Assembly (NCBI GenBank): GCA_964368815.1
Contig: CAYJDA010000001.1
Coordinates: 62,001-126,000 of the forward strand
Length of the DNA: 64,000 nucleotides
DNA from: CAYJBH01 sp964368815
GTDB lineage: Bacteria; Bacillota; Clostridia; Oscillospirales; Ruminococcaceae
Direction of reading: 5' to 3'
In this document: positions 16,730 through 25,914 of the stretch, piece after piece
How positions within the stretch are numbered: position 1 is the stretch's first letter
Layout: each line of letters starts with the position of its first letter
The notes under the pieces: generated by a model
Seen by the model: only the letters and a program-made list of their open reading frames with translations
Database searches by the model: none
What the model was told of the DNA's origin: nothing
Program-made: the position numbers and the translations under genes

Positions 16730-18667
16730 ATGAAAGAAAAGTTTTTTATCACAACCCCTATCTATTACCCTTCTGATAAACTGCATATTGGCCATGCATA
16801 CTGCACCGTTATGGCAGATGCTGTTGCACGATATAATAGAATGTGCGGTAAGGATGTTATGTTCTTAACCGGAACCGACGAACATGGTAAAAAAATCGAG
16901 GATAGAGCTGCCGAAAAAGGTGTAACTCCAAAGGTTTATGTTGACGAGATTGTTGACGGTATAAAAAAGCTGTGGGAACTTATGAACGTAAGCTATGATC
17001 GTTTTATTCGTACTACTGATGACTATCATGAGGAGTCTGTTCAAAAAATATTTAAAAAACTATTTGATAGCGGTGATATCTATAAAGACCGATACGAGGG
17101 GCACTACTGCAAACCCTGTGAGAGTTTCTGGACAAAAACCCAGCTGGTTGACGATAAATGCCCTGACTGTAGCGGAGAGGTTACCCTCGAGAGTGAAGAA
17201 GCATATTTTTTCCGTCAATCAAAATATGCAGACAGATTATTGCAGCTTTATGAAGACAATCCAAACTTTATCCAACCGGACAGTCGTCGAAACGAAATGA
17301 CCTCCTTTATAAAACAAGGACTTAATGACCTGTGTGTTTCGAGAACCTCTGTTAAGTGGGGTGTTCCGGTTGACTTTGACCCCGGACATACTGTTTATGT
17401 TTGGATCGATGCATTAACAAACTATATTAATGCTCTGGGATATGAGAACGAAAAATACAACGACTACGACAAATATTGGCCGGCCGACCTACATCTGGTT
17501 GGAAAAGAAATCTTGCGCTTTCATGCAGTTATCTGGCCTTCAATCCTGATGGCACTAGACCTACCATTACCTACACAGGTTTATGGACATGGCTGGCTAT
17601 TATTTTCGGGTGGAAAGATGAGCAAGTCGAAGGGTAATGTAATCGACCCTGCTATTCTGTGTGAGCGATATTCCGTTGATGCTATTCGTTACTTCCTATT
17701 AAGAGAGGTTCCATTTGGAAATGACGGCGAATTTTCTAACGAGGCATTATTTGGACGAATTAACCAAGATTTAGCAAATGATCTTGGCAATCTCCTTTCT
17801 CGTACCGTTTCAATGCAGATAAAATACTTTAATGGCTCTCTTCCCTTAGAGCAAACACACGGTGAAGAGGATTTAGAGTTGTTGGAAAAAACCTCCAATG
17901 TTGCTAATAAAGTTGCCACCGAAATGGAGCGATACGACATGCCGATGGCTCTATCTGCTATTTTTGAGGTTGTTAGCAGTGCAAACAGGTATATCGATAA
18001 AACTGCTCCTTGGGCACTTGCCAAGGACGAAGCCAACCGCCCAAGGTTAGCAAGGGTTATGTATAATCTTGGTGAGGCCCTTCGTCATATAGCAATATTG
18101 CTAAATCCATTTATGCCGGAAGCCTCGGATAAAATGCTTTCAGCGCTATCGTTAACATCACAGGAAAAATCCGGAAGCTACGAAGGTATCAGCGAAAAGT
18201 TACCGGCAAACTTTACAGTAAAACAGATACCTGCCCTTTTCCCAAGAATAGATATAGATAAAGAGCTAGAGGCACTTGGCGAACTGCTGCCTGCAAAGGA
18301 GCCGATTAAAGCTGAAAAAGCGCCTAAAGCAGACCCGAAAGCCCCTGAAATAGGCTATGACGACTTCATGAACTGTTTGATCATATGTGCCGAGATAAAA
18401 GACTGCGAAAAGGTAAAAGGTGCCGATAAGCTGTTAAAGCTTACAATATATGATGGAGAGAGAGAGCGAACTGTTGTATCGGGTATTGCAGAATATTATT
18501 CCTGCGATGAATTAATCGGCAAGAAAATTGCACTTGTAGCAAATCTTAAGCCGGCAAAACTTCGTGGTGTGTTAAGTGAAGGTATGATTCTTGCAGCTGA
18601 TAATGGAGACAATGTTACGGTACTGTTTATGCCGGATAATCTCCCTTGCGGAAGTAGAATAAGATAA
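16730..18667 (+). CDS. metG: Methionine-tRNA ligase
   Basis: The 645-residue class I synthetase charges tRNA-Met. The ATP site motif appears as HIGHAYCTVMADA (about 21-33) and KMSKSKGNVIDP (about 296-307). A four-cysteine zinc knuckle (CKPC and CPDC, about 127-147) lies in the connective peptide. A C-terminal EMAP-II/Trbp111-like tRNA-binding domain (from about residue 540) completes the usual architecture. It starts five bases after argF with no promoter or terminator between, so it is probably read from the arginine operon, an unusual link. A hairpin follows its stop. Confidence 0.98.
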   Translation: MKEKFFITTPIYYPSDKLHIGHAYCTVMADAVARYNRMCGKDVMFLTGTDEHGKKIEDRAAEKGVTPKVYVDEIVDGIKKLWELMNVSYDRFIRTTDDYHEESVQKIFKKLFDSGDIYKDRYEGHYCKPCESFWTKTQLVDDKCPDCSGEVTLESEEAYFFRQSKYADRLLQLYEDNPNFIQPDSRRNEMTSFIKQGLNDLCVSRTSVKWGVPVDFDPGHTVYVWIDALTNYINALGYENEKYNDYDKYWPADLHLVGKEILRFHAVIWPSILMALDLPLPTQVYGHGWLLFSGGKMSKSKGNVIDPAILCERYSVDAIRYFLLREVPFGNDGEFSNEALFGRINQDLANDLGNLLSRTVSMQIKYFNGSLPLEQTHGEEDLELLEKTSNVANKVATEMERYDMPMALSAIFEVVSSANRYIDKTAPWALAKDEANRPRLARVMYNLGEALRHIAILLNPFMPEASDKMLSALSLTSQEKSGSYEGISEKLPANFTVKQIPALFPRIDIDKELEALGELLPAKEPIKAEKAPKADPKAPEIGYDDFMNCLIICAEIKDCEKVKGADKLLKLTIYDGERERTVVSGIAEYYSCDELIGKKIALVANLKPAKLRGVLSEGMILAADNGDNVTVLFMPDNLPCGSRIR

Positions 18668-18677
18668 TTAAACACCT

Positions 18678-18709
18678 ATTACGAGACAGCTATTTTACTG
18701 TCTCGTAAT
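18678..18709 (+). terminator. Hairpin terminator after the arg-metG operon
   Basis: A perfect 12-bp stem (18678-18689 with 18698-18709, core ACGAGACAG) with an eight-base loop lies 11 bases after the metG stop. The tract after it is only moderately T-rich, so efficiency is uncertain. Confidence 0.55.
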
Positions 18710-18817
18710 TCAATTTAAGAGTAATGGTAATGTAAGTTTTAACACCAAGTTTTGAGATTTGCAAACACAAGAAGTTTAATAAGCGCATAAAATATCAAGA
18801 AAGGAGTGGTCATAAAA

Positions 18818-19633
18818 ATGGCTATCATAAAGTTTTTAGATGGTGCCCTGGGTAGCATACTTATGCAAGAAGGAGGCGATGTTGTATCGGAGTTGAATAT
18901 TATCGATTCAAGCCGAGTTTCTGAGCTACATAAAAGCTATATCGAATCAGGAGCTAATATAATATGCACTAATACTTTTAGTGCTAACCGATATGCAAAA
19001 AGCAAATTTTCATTAGCAGATTTAATTGAGCAAGGTGTGCGTCTTGCTAAAGATGCCGCTTTAAACACATCTGTAAAGGTTGCATTTGATATCGGACCGT
19101 TATCAGAGCTTCTTGAACCATATGGAGACCTCTCTGAAGAAGAGTGCCGAGAACAATATGATGAGATTCTGGCAGCAGGCATAAAGGCTAAGCCCGATTA
19201 TATATTTTTTGAAACCTTTATGGATTTGGAGATGTTGACTATCGCTGTAGAACAGGCAGTGCCTTATAATATACCAATCATGTGTTCCATGAGCTTTACC
19301 GAAGTAGGTAAAACTATCATGGGTAATTCGGTGGAGCAAATGATTGAACAACTTTCCGCCTACCCACTTGTTGCTATAGGCCTTAACTGTTCGATGGAGC
19401 CGAAAAACTCCCTTCCGGTTGCAAAGGAGTTCAGAAAATACACCGAGCTACCATTAATTTTCAAACCAAATGCCGGCAAGCCACAGTTTGCAGAGTCCGG
19501 TATACAATACGAGGATTCTAAGCTGTTTGCCTCAGAATTTAGTGGCATAGAGTCTCTTGGTGAAATTTTAATCGGCGGTTGCTGCGGCAGCACACCTGAA
19601 CATATTAAATGTTTAACCGAGAATTACACATAA
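18818..19633 (+). CDS. Homocysteine S-methyltransferase family protein
   Basis: The 271-residue barrel matches the N-terminal homocysteine-binding domain of MetH and the stand-alone MmuM type. FLDGALGSILMQEGG opens the protein, and the zinc ligands are Cys in GLNCSMEP and the pair in GGCCGSTPEH near the C-terminus. The longer frame from GTG 18806 lies on the ribosome binding site AAGGAG, so the ATG at 18818 is the start. No cobalamin, folate or activation domain follows, so the methyl donor (S-methylmethionine, betaine or a corrinoid partner) is open. Being next to metG suggests a methionine-related role. Confidence 0.88.
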   Translation: MAIIKFLDGALGSILMQEGGDVVSELNIIDSSRVSELHKSYIESGANIICTNTFSANRYAKSKFSLADLIEQGVRLAKDAALNTSVKVAFDIGPLSELLEPYGDLSEEECREQYDEILAAGIKAKPDYIFFETFMDLEMLTIAVEQAVPYNIPIMCSMSFTEVGKTIMGNSVEQMIEQLSAYPLVAIGLNCSMEPKNSLPVAKEFRKYTELPLIFKPNAGKPQFAESGIQYEDSKLFASEFSGIESLGEILIGGCCGSTPEHIKCLTENYT

Positions 19634-19675
19634 TCTCCGGCGTGGCCCGAGCTATTGGAAATATTATTTGCATAG

Positions 19676-19719
19676 AAAAACATCTTTTTTGCAGCAAAAG
19701 CGCAAAAAGATGTTTTTTT
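19676..19719. terminator. Bidirectional terminator between convergent genes
   Basis: AAAAACATCTTTTTTGC (19676-19692) pairs with GCAAAAAGATGTTTTT (19702-19717) and is followed by T residues on the plus strand and T residues on the minus strand. A second outer pair, CCCGAGCT near 19647 and AGCTCGGG near 19729, encloses it. It lies between convergent genes ending at 19633 and 19755. Confidence 0.75.
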
Positions 19720-19754
19720 CGATATGTAAGCTCGGGTAATAGTAATGGTATGAT

Positions 19755-21092
19755 TTATTGTCCGAGCTGTTTTGATCTTGAAAGATAGAGAAAATAAATA
19801 ACACAAAGAATTATCTGAACAAATGTAGCAAGCGGGGTAGCAAGTCCAATCAAAAATAATGAGGTTGGTGTTACAGTGCTAAAAAGATAGACTAGAGTTA
19901 TTCTGATTGCAAGAGCTCCAAATACACCCTGTAGCATAACAAACATTGTTTTGCCGTATCCGCTGAAGTATCCGGTAAGGTTAAACATTAATGAAACTAA
20001 GATAGTATCTAAGGAATATGCCTGCAGATAAGGAATTGCTGTTTTTATAACATCAATATCTGCACAAAATATTCTAAGCAGTATTTCTCCGTGAAAAAAG
20101 GATATATAACCTGTTACAACACTAATTGCAAGAGATACTGATATGCTTACCGTCAGTCCTTTTTTTGCACGTAGATGCTTACCGGCCCCCACATTTTGAG
20201 CTGTGAAAACTGCAATAGACTGCATAAATGATAGAGGCACCAGCATAACGAGTCCAATAATTTTTTCAACAAGGCCCACAGATGCTGAGTAAATAACGCC
20301 AAATTGGTTAATGATTACCGTTATAACCAAAAAAGATAAACTTACCAGCACACTTTGCAGCGCAATTGGTATGCCAAGCCTGAGAATTTGCATTATATAA
20401 GTAAGTTTTGGGAGGAGCATTTCTAAACTTGGTTTGATTAAGCCTTTTTTTCCGGCAATAATAATAGACAGTATAACGCTTATTGCCTGTGCTAAAGTAG
20501 TTGCAATAGCAGCACCTGCGGCACCCATATCCAGAACGGCAACCAACAATAAATCCCCAATAATATTGGTTGTACATGCAATAGCAACAGTTACAAGTGC
20601 AGTTTTCGAATCCCCAAGACCTCGAAATATGCTACTGAGAACATTATAAAGGAATATCATGGGAATACCTATTGAGCAGTAAAAAACATAGCTTCTTGTT
20701 TCTTCTATAGCCTCGGTTGGCGTATTAAGCAGATTGACTACCTCAACATTAAATACAAGCAATAAAACGGTTATTAATGTCGCAAGTCCTAAAAAAATCA
20801 GTACTGAGTTTCCAATTACTGTGTTGTTCTTTTCGGTATACCCTGTTCCAATATTATGACCAATAATTATGGTACACCCGGTTGCAAGCCCGGCACAAAG
20901 AGAGGTTAACAAGTTGATTAGCTGACTACCTGTTGATACGGCAGATACGGCTTCAACCGTTGAAAAATTACCAACAATCAACATATCCACAGTGGCATAG
21001 GTTATTTGAAGAATTAGTGCAAACATTATCGGCAAAGTAAATGTTATAAGTGATTTAAAAACGCTACCACTGAGTAGCTTTTGTTTATTCAT
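19755..21092 (-). CDS. MATE family efflux transporter
   Basis: The 445-residue membrane protein has about twelve hydrophobic segments in two similar halves and the MATE pattern, including FTLPIMFALILQITYATVD at the N-terminus, SIFRGLGDSKTAL in the first half and AVFTAQNVGAGK in the second. Family members export organic cations or other toxic compounds by Na+ or H+ antiport. The substrate cannot be inferred. It is flanked by terminators on both sides, so it is probably monocistronic. A second, only distantly similar MATE gene lies at 36619. Confidence 0.93.
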   Translation of the reverse strand: MNKQKLLSGSVFKSLITFTLPIMFALILQITYATVDMLIVGNFSTVEAVSAVSTGSQLINLLTSLCAGLATGCTIIIGHNIGTGYTEKNNTVIGNSVLIFLGLATLITVLLLVFNVEVVNLLNTPTEAIEETRSYVFYCSIGIPMIFLYNVLSSIFRGLGDSKTALVTVAIACTTNIIGDLLLVAVLDMGAAGAAIATTLAQAISVILSIIIAGKKGLIKPSLEMLLPKLTYIMQILRLGIPIALQSVLVSLSFLVITVIINQFGVIYSASVGLVEKIIGLVMLVPLSFMQSIAVFTAQNVGAGKHLRAKKGLTVSISVSLAISVVTGYISFFHGEILLRIFCADIDVIKTAIPYLQAYSLDTILVSLMFNLTGYFSGYGKTMFVMLQGVFGALAIRITLVYLFSTVTPTSLFLIGLATPLATFVQIILCVIYFLYLSRSKQLGQ

Positions 21093-21150
21093 TAAATTAT
21101 CTGTTCCCTTCTTTTGTAAAAACTATAGTCAATATGTTGTTAGCTCCAAT

Positions 21151-21191
21151 AAAAAAGCTTTTGTATAATTGAAAAACAACTGTACAAAAGC
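21151..21191 (-). terminator. Terminator after the GH35 gene
   Basis: On the minus strand GCTTTTGTA (21191-21183) pairs with TACAAAAGC (21165-21157) and six T residues follow (21156-21151). It lies downstream of the beta-galactosidase gene and upstream of the MATE gene. Confidence 0.75.
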
Positions 21192-21271
21192 ATGTTCTAT
21201 AGAAAATAATAACACAGCTATTTTTAAATGTCAAACTGACATATTGATGATGCTATCGCCAGTTATCAAAA

Positions 21272-23014
21272 TTATGCCGTTAAAAATACCGCAATTTCTT
21301 CGTTTTTCCTTACTTCGGTTGACTCGAATACCACAATTTCATTTTCCCCTTTTTTCAGTAAAGGCGCCGGGAGGTAAAGCGGTGTTTTCGGGCTCATTTC
21401 GCACCAATATCGTCCAAGGTTAAATCCATTAATAAAAACATTTCCTTTTGTGAGGCCACTTAAACTAACAAATGTGTCTGCCAAAACATCAACATTTAAA
21501 CTTCCCCGCAAAAATGTAGGTGATTTGCTGTCACGCAAATCGGAATTATATTTAAGGTTACTTAACTCCGTCAATGTAAGTGGATACATCTCCCAACCAA
21601 ACAAATGCACTGCACCAAGCCTTACGGAATGTATTCCTTTACTCTCCCCTATTTCTTTTCCAAAGTTAACTCGACCCATATTCTCTACTAGAATATCTAC
21701 AGTCGTTAAGCAGTCTTTATTAGTCGTTATTCTTATTTCGTCAAACTGCGCAAGATGATTGTCAAAAACCCCTCTAAACACACCATCTACAAATATTATC
21801 GCCCTATCGTTGAGCCCATCGATTGCCAGTTTCTCATCGATAAAGTCAGCATTAACTGTTGTACGATAAAGTGCAAATCCAAATGGAATATCCATCTGCT
21901 CAAAGTTCAAAGGGGTTGCCGATTTAACCATTGCTGAAATATTATCAAGATTTTCATCCAGTGAAGCATACTCTGTTAGCTCTACCTTACCATAGGAATA
22001 CTTTACAGAATTCGACACCTCCAGTTCACACTGTCTGCCAAATCTTTTTTCTAACTCCTCCTTAACAGCAAAATATTTCTCTGTCATGTCTCCACATTCC
22101 GACAGCGGCGAATCATAGTCGTAGCTTGTTACTGTTGGCAATATTTTACCATCATGGTTTGCCCCATTTGTAAAACCAAAGTTTGTTCCACCGTGAAACA
22201 TATAAAAATTAATATTGCCGTTATCGTCCAATATCTCAGACATTGATTGAACAACATCTTCTGCTGAGCGTGTATGATGCTCCTCGCCCCAGTGGTCGAA
22301 CCAACCGTTCCAAAATTCCATACACATAAATGGATCATCATTGCGATATCTGCGAAAAAGTTCTCGAGCTTCATTCCCGCGGCTTCCAAAATTACAGGTT
22401 GCAAGTACTCCATCTAATGTTCCGTTAGTGAGCATATATTCAGTCGGTCCATCTGAGGTGAAATACAGGCAATCCATATCATTTTTTTCATATATATTTT
22501 TTATTTCTTTCAGGTATTCCTTATCGTTACCAAAACTGCCATACTCATTTTCTATCTGCATAGCAATAACGTTTCCGCCGTTCACCTCAAGGTGAGGACG
22601 AATAACTTCACACAGTTTTTCATAGTAGCATTCTACTTTAGATAGATATAATTTATCCGAGCAACGCAATCGCATGGGATATTTATGCAACCAGTATGGA
22701 AATCCTCCGAAATCCCATTCCGCACATATATATGGCCCTGGGCGAACTATTGCATAAAGCCCTAATTTGTGGGCTATACTTAAAAACTTACCAAGATTTA
22801 GCATTCCATCAAAATCGTAATGTCCCTCATACTGTTCATGTAAATTCCATGCACAGTATGTTTCAACAGTATTAAATCCGCAGGCTTTAAGTTTGCGTAA
22901 ACGATCTTCCCAATATTCGGGTACAACACGAAAATAATGTATAGCACCACTAATTATATTTATAGGCTTGCTATGCAGAAAAAATTGTTTGTTTGAATAG
23001 GTTAAGTTAGCCAT
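21272..23014 (-). CDS. Glycoside hydrolase family 35 beta-galactosidase
   Basis: The 580-residue protein has a GH35 TIM barrel: ISGAIHYFRVVPEYW at 21-35, GPYICAEWDFGG at 93-104, the acid/base glutamate in QIENEYGS (Glu157) and the nucleophile in CMEFWNGWFDHWGE (Glu233), then beta-sandwich domains with a jelly-roll segment NGFNLGRYW near the C-terminus. No signal peptide is seen, so it should act in the cytoplasm on imported oligosaccharides. I start at ATG 23014 behind AAGGGAG; a frame extending upstream to 23098 would overlap the TVP38 gene. It is the last gene of a four-gene operon. Confidence 0.93.
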   Translation of the reverse strand: MANLTYSNKQFFLHSKPINIISGAIHYFRVVPEYWEDRLRKLKACGFNTVETYCAWNLHEQYEGHYDFDGMLNLGKFLSIAHKLGLYAIVRPGPYICAEWDFGGFPYWLHKYPMRLRCSDKLYLSKVECYYEKLCEVIRPHLEVNGGNVIAMQIENEYGSFGNDKEYLKEIKNIYEKNDMDCLYFTSDGPTEYMLTNGTLDGVLATCNFGSRGNEARELFRRYRNDDPFMCMEFWNGWFDHWGEEHHTRSAEDVVQSMSEILDDNGNINFYMFHGGTNFGFTNGANHDGKILPTVTSYDYDSPLSECGDMTEKYFAVKEELEKRFGRQCELEVSNSVKYSYGKVELTEYASLDENLDNISAMVKSATPLNFEQMDIPFGFALYRTTVNADFIDEKLAIDGLNDRAIIFVDGVFRGVFDNHLAQFDEIRITTNKDCLTTVDILVENMGRVNFGKEIGESKGIHSVRLGAVHLFGWEMYPLTLTELSNLKYNSDLRDSKSPTFLRGSLNVDVLADTFVSLSGLTKGNVFINGFNLGRYWCEMSPKTPLYLPAPLLKKGENEIVVFESTEVRKNEEIAVFLTA

Positions 23015-23069
23015 AATTTCTCCCTTGTATTTTTGTACAGCAATATATTTTAATATTTGTTCGTCTTTA

Positions 23070-23717
23070 CTAAATTTGTGTTTCGGATTTTTTGTCACTT
23101 CTTTTTTTCACCAAGGTTACAACAACAGTGAAAATAATCAACATAAGGATTGAAATTACAAGTCCTATAGGATTATCCTGAATATTTGAGGCTGAATAAC
23201 CGAGATATACATATACTACACTTCCGGGTAACATGCCAATAAAGGTTGCAAGTGCATAATGCTTATACTTAATATTTAATATTCCCGTAAGATAGTTTAC
23301 TGCGGCAAACGGAAAAAGAGGAATTAACCTTACATACATCATAAAAACAAATCCATTGTCCTTAGCCTTTTTTGTTGCGCTATCTATAAAACTACCCGAC
23401 TTAACGTATTTTTCAATTATATCGCGTCCCAAAAGTTTTGAAATACCAAAAGAAAGATGGCAACCTAAATTGCTTGCAATCACGGTATACAACAATCCGG
23501 GCCAAAAACCGAAGAGCGGACCGGATATTAGCGTAAATGCTGAGGCCGGCAATGCAAAGGTAACAGATACAGCATATACCAAAATAAAAATTATCGGCGC
23601 AAACGGATTCTCGCGAACCTGTTCCAGCAAACCTAACAAATAATCAACATCAAGGTAGTCGCGAAAAATAACTGCTAATCCAACTAATACTACTGCAGCA
23701 ATAATTATTTTTTTCAT
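23070..23717 (-). CDS. TVP38/TMEM64 (VTT domain) membrane protein
   Basis: The 215-residue membrane protein has an N-terminal segment (3-18) and a VTT/DedA-like core, with the re-entrant motif SGPLFGFWPGLLYTVIASNLG (split by Pro) near 85-105 and MYVRLIPLFPFAAVNYLTG near 146-164. Members of this superfamily are now linked to lipid scrambling and envelope maintenance. It begins one base after the CDP-alcohol phosphatidyltransferase gene, which hints that both act on membrane lipids. Confidence 0.88.
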   Translation of the reverse strand: MKKIIIAAVVLVGLAVIFRDYLDVDYLLGLLEQVRENPFAPIIFILVYAVSVTFALPASAFTLISGPLFGFWPGLLYTVIASNLGCHLSFGISKLLGRDIIEKYVKSGSFIDSATKKAKDNGFVFMMYVRLIPLFPFAAVNYLTGILNIKYKHYALATFIGMLPGSVVYVYLGYSASNIQDNPIGLVISILMLIIFTVVVTLVKKRSDKKSETQI

Positions 23718-23718
23718 T

Positions 23719-24312
23719 TCATGCCCCCTTTTTTGTATAGATATATATTTTTCTCATTCTAATAATACCTGTTGCAAACATTAAAAGGTTGAAAAAATTT
23801 AAGGTTATAAAAATCAAGTTAGGAAGAACCATCAATAAGCTAAAAAATATAAATGATTCGGTTCTCTCAACCAGACCAACATCATAATGCATACTCTTTT
23901 TTCCATCATTTTTAAACAAAGATCCTGCTAACATAAAAGTTGAAAAATTGAACATTGAACAAGCAAAAAATAGTAGATACGCAACAGCATACTGGGGCAT
24001 ATAGAAATAACAGCCAATAATTATAGCCGCCTCTACTATTCGATCAAATACAAGGTCCATATATGCTCCAAATTTTGAACTCTTGCCTGTAAGCCTTGCA
24101 ACCGTTCCGTCAAGTACATCCAGTAATCCCGAAATCCATAATAAAACAAGCGCAATAAATGAATTACCTAACGATAATAAAACCGCAGATGATAGCCCGA
24201 TAGCTAACGCCATTACGGTTATAGCGTTTGGGCTTAGCTTAGTTAATCCGGATTTTTTTGAAATACTGTCAAAAGTTTTTTGAAATTTTTCTCTTGAATG
24301 GGTATCAATCAT
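23719..24312 (-). CDS. CDP-alcohol phosphatidyltransferase
   Basis: The 197-residue membrane enzyme has the complete signature D-G-x2-A-R-x8-G-x3-D-x3-D at residues 68-90 (Asp68, Gly69, Ala72, Arg73, Gly82, Asp86, Asp90), which binds CDP-diacylglycerol and metal ions. About five membrane helices follow or surround it. The acceptor alcohol (glycerol phosphate, inositol phosphate, serine or other) is not readable from sequence. It lies between the flavin oxidoreductase and TVP38 genes with gaps of 8 bases and 1 base. Confidence 0.9.
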   Translation of the reverse strand: MIDTHSREKFQKTFDSISKKSGLTKLSPNAITVMALAIGLSSAVLLSLGNSFIALVLLWISGLLDVLDGTVARLTGKSSKFGAYMDLVFDRIVEAAIIIGCYFYMPQYAVAYLLFFACSMFNFSTFMLAGSLFKNDGKKSMHYDVGLVERTESFIFFSLLMVLPNLIFITLNFFNLLMFATGIIRMRKIYIYTKKGA

Positions 24313-24320
24313 TACTATCC

Positions 24321-25739
24321 CTATCTTGTTACTATTCTTTTTAATAAATCCCGCTGCCAGTTTTTGGCAGTGCTGACATAGTCGATTAACGCTATAGACT
24401 TTAATATTTCACCCTCTATAGGGTATTGATAAATAATAGATAACAGGCTGGATAGCTTCATTTTTTTGCTGACAAGTAGCGACAATATCGGCAACATTTC
24501 AGCAGAGTTTTCTCCAACTATTGTTGCCCCTATTACTCTTCGCTTATTATCAAGGATTATTTTGATAAAACCCTCCCTATCATCCTGTGCTTTTGCTCGA
24601 TCGTTTTCGCAGATATCCTTTTTATACACATGCCCCAAAACACCCTTTTCTTTAGCCTCTTTTTCGGTGAGACCTACATGAGAAATTTCCGGAGTGGTAA
24701 AGGTTGACCAACAGATATTGTAATAATTTTTTTTAAATTTTGGCATTATTAGTGCATTACGGATAACAAGGCCTGCTTCATAACTTGCAGCGTGAGTAAA
24801 CATATATCCACCACAGCAATCGCCACAAGCAAAGATAGACTTCTTATTTGTCCTCATATATTCATCTACAATTAAGTATCCCTTAGAATCGGTTATAACA
24901 CCTAAATCTTCTAGTCCCATATTGCTTGTGTTTGGCGTCCTTCCGGTGGCAACAAGAAGTGCATCTGCATATATGCTTCGCTTCTCTTCATCATTTACTA
25001 AGGTTAGCTTTACTCCGTCTCCATGACTTTCCACCTGAGCTATTCTGTAGTTCTCGTAAAGAATTACTCCATCCTCGGTTACAGCCTTTCTCATTATTTC
25101 GCCAACTTCCGGCTCGTCTTTAGTGAAAAGTTTACCGGATCTTGAAATCATATGTACCTTGCTTCCGAGATTAGCAAACCCCTGTCCGAGCTCCATGCCA
25201 ATGACTCCGCTACCAAGAACAATCAAATCCTTGGGTAGTGTTTTCATATCGAAAATGCTTTCATTTGTATAATAATGTGTATCTTTAAGTCCATTTATAT
25301 TAGGAATAGTAGCCGTTGAGCCTGTTGCTATAACTATTTTTTTTGCCGAAAAAACAGCTCCGTCAACATCTATTTCCTGTTCTGAAATCACCTTTGCAAA
25401 CCCATGTTTTACGCAAACACCCAAAGATTCAAATCTCTCGACAGAGTCATGCGGTGCAATTTCTTCTATAACAGCTTTAACTCGTTTCATAACCTTGTCG
25501 AGCGACACATTAAAGTCGGTTTCGTTAATTCCGTAGGTATCAGCTTTTTTCATCTGCCTTACAAGATGGGCCGACTTTAAAAAAGTTTTGCTTGGAACAC
25601 AGCCATAGTTTAAACAATCGCCACCCATTTTTTTTGCTTCTACCAACAAAACTTTTGCGCCAAGGCCGGCAGCTCCTGAGGCTACAACTAAACCTCCACT
25701 TCCAGCACCGATAATCGCAATATCATAATCATATTTCAT
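24321..25739 (-). CDS. MerA/dihydrolipoamide dehydrogenase-like flavin disulfide oxidoreductase
   Basis: The protein (472 residues) has an FAD-binding GAGSGG near residues 11-16, the redox-active cysteines in GGDCLNYGCVPSKT (about 42 and 47), an NAD(P) Rossmann motif LGSGVIGMELGQG, ATGRTPNT, and a C-terminal dimerisation domain. It lacks the N-terminal heavy-metal domain of classical MerA and the C-terminal cysteine pair, and no lipoate-dependent complex is nearby, so mercury reduction or lipoamide oxidation should not be assumed. It starts at ATG 25739 (a TTG one codon upstream is possible) and is first in an operon with phospholipid and TVP38 genes, a pairing also met in other bacteria. Confidence 0.88.
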   Translation of the reverse strand: MKYDYDIAIIGAGSGGLVVASGAAGLGAKVLLVEAKKMGGDCLNYGCVPSKTFLKSAHLVRQMKKADTYGINETDFNVSLDKVMKRVKAVIEEIAPHDSVERFESLGVCVKHGFAKVISEQEIDVDGAVFSAKKIVIATGSTATIPNINGLKDTHYYTNESIFDMKTLPKDLIVLGSGVIGMELGQGFANLGSKVHMISRSGKLFTKDEPEVGEIMRKAVTEDGVILYENYRIAQVESHGDGVKLTLVNDEEKRSIYADALLVATGRTPNTSNMGLEDLGVITDSKGYLIVDEYMRTNKKSIFACGDCCGGYMFTHAASYEAGLVIRNALIMPKFKKNYYNICWSTFTTPEISHVGLTEKEAKEKGVLGHVYKKDICENDRAKAQDDREGFIKIILDNKRRVIGATIVGENSAEMLPILSLLVSKKMKLSSLLSIIYQYPIEGEILKSIALIDYVSTAKNWQRDLLKRIVTR

Positions 25740-25796
25740 CAAGTTGTTACACTCCTTATGCTTTGTGTGTTTATATTATTATTATGCTTCACATAC

Positions 25797-25825
25797 ACTA
25801 TATCAAACGGCAACACTAAAGTCAA
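25797..25825 (-). promoter_or_regulatory. Predicted sigma-A promoter of the oxidoreductase operon
   Basis: On the minus strand TTGACT (25825-25820), a 17-base spacer and TATAGT (25802-25797) precede the oxidoreductase gene, with AAGGAG before the start. Confidence 0.65.
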
Positions 25826-25845
25826 TAAATAAACATAATTACAAT

Positions 25846-25892
25846 CAAACAACGCAACATTTTGTGAATATTCACAACTGTTGCGTTGTTTG
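25846..25892 (-). terminator. Long nested hairpin after mrnC
   Basis: A perfect 14-bp stem (25846-25859 with 25879-25892, core AACGCAACA) encloses a second perfect palindrome, TTGTGAATATTCACAA (25862-25877). On the minus strand it lies 22 bases after the mrnC stop and is followed by a T-rich but interrupted tail, so it probably ends the ackA-mrnC operon. On the plus strand it is followed by seven T residues, though no plus-strand gene leads into it. Confidence 0.6.
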
Positions 25893-25914
25893 GAATTCTT
25901 TTTTTACTAATTTA

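Noticed and set aside
18790..18817. String resembling part of a SAM-I riboswitch (ATCAAGA then AAGGAGTGG) before the homocysteine methyltransferase gene
   Set aside because: The 108-base gap lacks the P1 helix, kink-turn and terminator of SAM-I, and the AAGGAG is simply the ribosome binding site. No T-box sequence is present either.
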